Shown here: positions 6,035 to 9,395 of the stretch, piece by piece
Numbering within the stretch: the stretch's first letter is position 1
Layout of the letters: every line of letters begins with the position of its first letter
Made by a program: the position numbers and the translations under genes
The notes under the pieces: model-generated
Database searches by the model: none
Told to the model about the DNA's origin: nothing
What the model saw: only the letters and a program-made list of their open reading frames with translations
Assembly: GCA_013329925.1 (NCBI GenBank)
Contig: DUJK01000051.1
Coordinates: 1 to 9,395, forward strand
DNA from: Candidatus Poseidoniaceae archaeon
GTDB taxonomy: Archaea; Thermoplasmatota; Poseidoniia; Poseidoniales; Poseidoniaceae
Length of the DNA stretch: 9,395 nt
Direction of reading: 5' to 3'

Positions 6035-9000
6035 TTAATCATCTGATTTTTTTCTTCTAGTAGGCCTGCGCTTAGGCGCATTCTTAGGCGCTGCTCTACG
6101 ACCAACCTTCCGCCTTGGCTTGGGTTTTTCTTCAACCTCTTCGTCCTCAAAATCCTCATCGTCCAAACCAAAGAATGGGTCATCGTCGTCCTCTGGCTCT
6201 GGTTCCGACTTAGCCTTGGTTCTTCGGGATTTCCTTGTTAGAACATTAACGGCAAATGGGTCTTCCTCTTCGACTTCAGGTTCTTGGACCTCTGGAACTG
6301 TTTTTGCTTCTTCGACCGGGTCGGTTTTGGTGGTGTTGGTTATTGAATCCATATCGACATCTTGACTTGTTCCGATAAATTCAGACATCCAGTCATCATC
6401 ATCATAATCATCATCAGATTTCTTTTTCTTTGGCCCGCGCATTCCAGCGCTAATTACAAACAGCATCATTATGATGGCTAGGACAGCAACTCCTGAAGTG
6501 ACCCACACAAAGACATAAGGCGGGTCACTAAATGATGGCTCAATTACTATTGGCTCTGGCTCTGGCTTGAGTGATTCTTCATAGTTGCATATTGTAGTCC
6601 CATTGGGAGTGTGACGACAATAGTCAACAATGAAAACTATTTGTTCCACTACCTCGTTTCCAGCAGAATCTATTGCTCTAATCGATACTGCGTGAGTTCC
6701 AGGGTCAAAATTACCGGCACTTATCTCTTCTGAAAATACAACTGTTTTATTTTCCCCATCCAAGGATTGTAAATTAGAAGGGTATGTCCACGGGGTTGTA
6801 GAGGAATCTGCAGTTGCGTAATTATATGTGAATTTATATTGTACTGTTGAAATCTCCACATCATCGCTAGCACCAGAGTTGACAGTGATTTTATTGCCGT
6901 AAAGATACTTTGAGCCGTCTTGTAATGATGATGGAGAATAGACAGATAACACCGGACTTTGAGCATCTAAACTTCTATCATTCCACTGAATAGTATTAGT
7001 GTTGTAACTCTCGTCTACCAAAACTGTTTCAATGGTTATCATTCCGGCAGACACTGAATTTTGTACATCGAATGTTAGATAATATTCTGGACCCATGTCT
7101 GGATTTAGGTAATTATCAGCATAAAGTAACATTTGTCTGGCGGAATTGGTTATATCTCCGCCCGTTGAGGTCACCAAACTAATTGTTGGAGCCGATAAGA
7201 GATATTCATCGCTTAACAGATGAATTGAATAACTTCCAGAAGTTAATGAACTACTAGTGTATATTTCACCATCATCATCATACAGTGTATAATTTGCAGT
7301 TGGAGGAACTGTATCTTCTTTCACTTTCAGAGCATTACCTCCAGAACCAGGGAATGATTCTAGATTTACATTGCCTGCTTCATCCTCAACAACAATAGCA
7401 TACCAGACAGACATCTCAACATCAGCTGGTAAATTATAGGTTCTAGTGAATTTAAACTCCGTAATTGTGGAACCTGTGTCAATTATCGAGGCATCAAAAA
7501 CCTCCCAGCCATTTTCTATTGTTGTGTCGGAGACTTGATCTTCATCTTCTCCAAACGGGTTTCCAGTATGTCGCCAAATGGAATATGTTTCAAAATCCAA
7601 TTGTGGGTCATTAAGCCATTCGATTGTTAACAATTTTATTTCACCATCAACCTGCAATTCATTAATTCTGGCTGGATTTGGGGTCTGGGTATATTCATAC
7701 ACTGGACCGGCCCAATTTTGAATTAGAGAAGTATAATGGTATGGCCCCGAATTATGTTGGTAAAGAGCTTCACTAGTAACGAAATAAAATGAGGTCCTAT
7801 CTTGCTCACTGGGTATATTTACCATAAATTGTTGAATACCATCTGTAACAGTGCCCTGGTATTCGACTGTTACATTTTCCACAAATTGACTACCTGCTAC
7901 TAAATAATTAGAACGCCAAATATGATACTTTTCTCCTTCAGCACCTAATTGATCATCCCATGTAATTAGAGTTTGGGAGTCCCCTAGGAAAGTTGCAGTT
8001 ACCTGTGTGGGTTCAGCTATCCAATCGTAAAAGGCATCTTCATAGACAGATGAGCAGGATTGTGGCGAAACATCGCGGTCATAAATTCCATTTTTATCGA
8101 CAGCTACTACACAATAATAAGAAGTTCCTAAACGCCCTATTGGTAGATTGAAATCAAATTCACCAATTCCTTCCCCTACTAGTCCAATTTGTGTAACCCC
8201 AAATTGGTCGGTGTTATTTATCTGCTCGCCAGAGCTATAAATCGCATAATTTTCTCCATCTTCGTTCGCTACGTCTTGCCAAGAAACTGTTGTCATTCCA
8301 CCGCCAGTGGAGGGGTTTGAGATAAAGTTTGTATTTACTGAGGAAACTGGAGCAGGGGGCATGTTGTCTTCAACAAATGGAGCCGATAGTGCATTATTAG
8401 ACAGGAACCGAATATCTTCGTAAATTTGCCCATCTTCTAGGTAGTTTGGCAGGGTATATGTTATTGCGTAATACACTTCTCGGTCTATATTTAGCGGTAT
8501 TTGTAGTTGATAAGTTGATACTCCTGGGGATAATTCTGCTAAGGGACTAAGGCCATTAAGCACTGTTTGGCTTGTATTACGATTAATTGGCGAAGAAGAT
8601 TGCCAAATCCTTGTTTGATAGGCATCTTCACCAGTCTCAGGTAGAATAAAGAAAATATCATTATAATTAATCCAAGAGAGTGTTGTTACACTTGTTGTTG
8701 GATTAAAATTAGCTTGCAAATTATAAGGTGACCTAATGGGCGTGGTGGATTCATTGGTTGGCTGATAGGTTGCAGAGTCATTAAGGATTAAACTATCATA
8801 GGTGGACACTGCATCATCTTGTCCGGTAATTGAAGTGGTAATTCCGTAATAAAATGAGTCATTGGTTCCCGGTTCAACCAAATATGAAAAGCTGTGTCCT
8901 GGATGAGAGCCATTTGCCCCTCCTAAGCAGAGATACTTTACCGAGTAGGTCTCACTATCACAAGCATCAACTTCAGCAATTAATGTAGCATTACCGACAT

Positions 9001-9283
9001 TTTGCGAATCGATAATTTCAGTATGTCGATAAATGCTGTAAACAGCATTGAAGAAATTGTCAAGTGCACTTGGTTGGTCTAGGCTATCGATGTTACGCCA
9101 AGTGATAGTGGTTAATTCAGTAGCACCATCAAAACTTGCAGCTATATCCTGTGCTTGTAAGTGATACAAATCACCGGTATCTTCTGCGCTAACGTTAGTT
9201 ATTGGTAAGGTAGAAAAACCCATCAACAATATCAATAGCATAGCAATGGCTCTCCCATCATAAGCCTTGGACCTGCCCCTCAT
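6035..9283 (-). CDS. Large secreted surface protein: Fn3-like repeats, C-terminal membrane anchor, charged cytoplasmic tail
   Basis: About 1082 residues. A signal peptide is clear: basic n-region (R, R, K, R before residue 12), hydrophobic core at ~13-27 and likely cleavage near VSA/ED at ~33. The exposed part (~34-920) has five Fn3-like repeats of ~100-125 residues (starts ~42, 187, 312, 427, 537), then two further beta-sandwich-like units at ~660-770 and 775-888, the latter ending HAVSIRAIDSAGNEVVEQIVF as in Ig/cadherin-like repeats. Six cysteines occur, all outside the cell and in close pairs (~108/119, 391/410, 889/899), suggesting three disulfides. A Pro/Glu spacer (~906-918) leads to one membrane helix (~923-947), then KKKK and a ~130-residue Asp/Glu- then Lys/Arg-rich tail. 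It is likely an adhesion, S-layer-associated or scaffold protein; no enzyme motif is seen. ATG 9283 is preferred to the adjoining GTG 9286, which overlaps the AGGTG element. It heads a three-gene unit with the antiporter. Confidence 0.88.
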   Translation of the reverse strand: MRGRSKAYDGRAIAMLLILLMGFSTLPITNVSAEDTGDLYHLQAQDIAASFDGATELTTITWRNIDSLDQPSALDNFFNAVYSIYRHTEIIDSQNVGNATLIAEVDACDSETYSVKYLCLGGANGSHPGHSFSYLVEPGTNDSFYYGITTSITGQDDAVSTYDSLILNDSATYQPTNESTTPIRSPYNLQANFNPTTSVTTLSWINYNDIFFILPETGEDAYQTRIWQSSSPINRNTSQTVLNGLSPLAELSPGVSTYQLQIPLNIDREVYYAITYTLPNYLEDGQIYEDIRFLSNNALSAPFVEDNMPPAPVSSVNTNFISNPSTGGGMTTVSWQDVANEDGENYAIYSSGEQINNTDQFGVTQIGLVGEGIGEFDFNLPIGRLGTSYYCVVAVDKNGIYDRDVSPQSCSSVYEDAFYDWIAEPTQVTATFLGDSQTLITWDDQLGAEGEKYHIWRSNYLVAGSQFVENVTVEYQGTVTDGIQQFMVNIPSEQDRTSFYFVTSEALYQHNSGPYHYTSLIQNWAGPVYEYTQTPNPARINELQVDGEIKLLTIEWLNDPQLDFETYSIWRHTGNPFGEDEDQVSDTTIENGWEVFDASIIDTGSTITEFKFTRTYNLPADVEMSVWYAIVVEDEAGNVNLESFPGSGGNALKVKEDTVPPTANYTLYDDDGEIYTSSSLTSGSYSIHLLSDEYLLSAPTISLVTSTGGDITNSARQMLLYADNYLNPDMGPEYYLTFDVQNSVSAGMITIETVLVDESYNTNTIQWNDRSLDAQSPVLSVYSPSSLQDGSKYLYGNKITVNSGASDDVEISTVQYKFTYNYATADSSTTPWTYPSNLQSLDGENKTVVFSEEISAGNFDPGTHAVSIRAIDSAGNEVVEQIVFIVDYCRHTPNGTTICNYEESLKPEPEPIVIEPSFSDPPYVFVWVTSGVAVLAIIMMLFVISAGMRGPKKKKSDDDYDDDDWMSEFIGTSQDVDMDSITNTTKTDPVEEAKTVPEVQEPEVEEEDPFAVNVLTRKSRRTKAKSEPEPEDDDDPFFGLDDEDFEDEEVEEKPKPRRKVGRRAAPKNAPKRRPTRRKKSDD
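6038..6436 (-). other. Polyampholyte cytoplasmic tail of the surface protein (acidic, then basic)
   Basis: The last ~133 residues after the membrane helix are low complexity: a KKKK stop-transfer patch, DDDYDDDDW, Glu/Pro-rich stretches, PEDDDDPFFGLDDEDFEDEE, then a terminal basic segment with RRK, GRRAAPK and KRRPTRRKK. It is predicted to be disordered. The acid-to-base order is sharp: the last 30 residues contain almost no acid until the final two Asp. Function is unknown; such tails could contact cytoplasmic proteins, cations or nucleic acid. Confidence 0.7.
7319..9166 (-). repeat. Five degenerate Fn3-like protein repeats in the surface protein
   Basis: Each unit has the same order: a T-x-(I/L/V)-(T/S)-W strand, then 15-30 residues later Y-x-I-(W/Y)-R-like, then an F/L-rich strand and an aromatic pair Y-Y/F/W before an alternating strand. 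Examples are TTITWRN / VYSIYRH / FYYGITT in unit 1, TTLSWIN / TRIWQS / VYYAITY in unit 2, TTVSWQD / YAIYSS / SYYCVVA in unit 3, TLITWDD / YHIWRS / SFYFVTS in unit 4 and LTIEWLN / YSIWRH / VWYAIVV in unit 5. The units are diverged in sequence and show no evident DNA-level identity, so this is an old domain array and not a recent tandem duplication. Confidence 0.75.
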
Positions 9284-9308
9284 CACACCTTTCTAGCATG
9301 CAACCGTT

Positions 9309-9325
9309 AAGAGCATACCGCTCTT
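9309..9325 (-). promoter_or_regulatory. Palindrome in the leader of the surface-protein gene, possible operator
   Basis: AAGAGC and GCTCTT form a perfect six-base inverted repeat around a five-base centre. It lies 26 bases upstream of ATG 9283 and just downstream of the TATA-like element, so it would cover the expected transcription start of the minus-strand gene, a place where archaeal repressors commonly bind. It could equally form a small RNA hairpin. Role is inferred from position. Confidence 0.4.
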
Positions 9326-9330
9326 TTTCC

Positions 9331-9351
9331 AATAAATAATACCAATTTTAA
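9331..9351 (-). promoter_or_regulatory. TATA-like / BRE-like element of the surface-protein operon
   Basis: Read on the minus strand, an A-rich BRE-like stretch (TTAAAATTGG) leads into ATTATTTATT at 9340-9331. A start about 25 bases downstream would fall near 9310, giving a ~27-base leader with AGGTG close to the start codon. The remaining bases to 9395 show no gene that can be supported. Confidence 0.4.
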
Positions 9352-9395
9352 GACAAACTTGAAACCGTCAAATCATTCTTCATTGCCCATTTTAG

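Noticed and set aside
6120..6365. Serine-rich plus-strand frame
   Set aside because: An artefact of reading the Asp/Glu-rich tail codons of the surface protein in antisense, which yields runs of Ser.
6390..6420. TCATCATCA-like trinucleotide run as a microsatellite or regulatory repeat
   Set aside because: It is explained by the DDDYDDDD codons of the surface protein tail, with interruptions; a similar short run near 7270 encodes YDDDG.
6721..6966. Second minus-strand frame within the surface-protein gene
   Set aside because: Out-of-frame shadow; the real frame is open across the whole region and encodes a coherent domain array.
9309..9328. Plus-strand hairpin followed by TTTTT as an intrinsic terminator
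   Set aside because: No plus-strand gene precedes it; it fits better as a minus-strand promoter-proximal palindrome.
9373..9395. Tail of an upstream minus-strand gene ending MGNEE-stop
   Set aside because: Only 23 bases are inside the window and other frames also end nearby, so no coding claim can be supported.

Overview
The window looks like chromosomal DNA from a marine planktonic archaeon, most plausibly Poseidoniales (Marine Group II) or a close Thermoplasmatota relative. The grounds are inference: an archaeal-type phosphoglycerate kinase (AHQSRPG and GGGHTAT motifs), AT-rich tightly packed genes, short AGGTGA/GGGAG-like ribosome binding sites, and a very large secreted protein with Fn3-like repeats, one C-terminal membrane anchor and a highly charged cytoplasmic tail. 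No rRNA, tRNA, CRISPR array, insertion sequence or phage gene is visible.

Layout. (1) Bases 1-1599, minus strand: an M24-family metallopeptidase (aminopeptidase P/prolidase type) followed after 31 bases by a small gene that runs off the left edge; its first ~60 residues weakly resemble an archaeal histone fold. (2) Bases 1600-1724: a divergent promoter region. (3) Bases 1725-4285, plus strand: pgk (glycolysis/gluconeogenesis) and, 38 bases later, an amidohydrolase of the MtaD (5'-methylthioadenosine / S-adenosylhomocysteine / 5'-deoxyadenosine deaminase) group with an unusual gap in its C-terminal domain. (4) Bases 4286-9283, minus strand: three envelope genes in the order surface Fn3-like protein, CaCA-family Ca2+/H+ antiporter, small two-helix membrane protein of unknown function. 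(5) Bases 9284-9395: upstream region of the surface gene, with a TATA-like element and a palindrome placed near the expected transcription start.

How the genes work together. The plus-strand pair is central metabolism and nucleoside salvage. The minus-strand trio is probably one transcript (48-base gap, then a stop codon immediately followed by the next possible start) and points to an envelope/ion-homeostasis unit: an extracellular adhesive or scaffold protein, a cation antiporter and a small membrane partner. The two transcription units meet tail to tail with no base between their stop codons (4285/4286).

The best candidates for something undescribed are the three-gene envelope unit, the same-frame TAG junction with a Shine-Dalgarno over the stop codon, and the possible divergent histone-fold protein at the left edge. 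Each is an inference from sequence reading alone.
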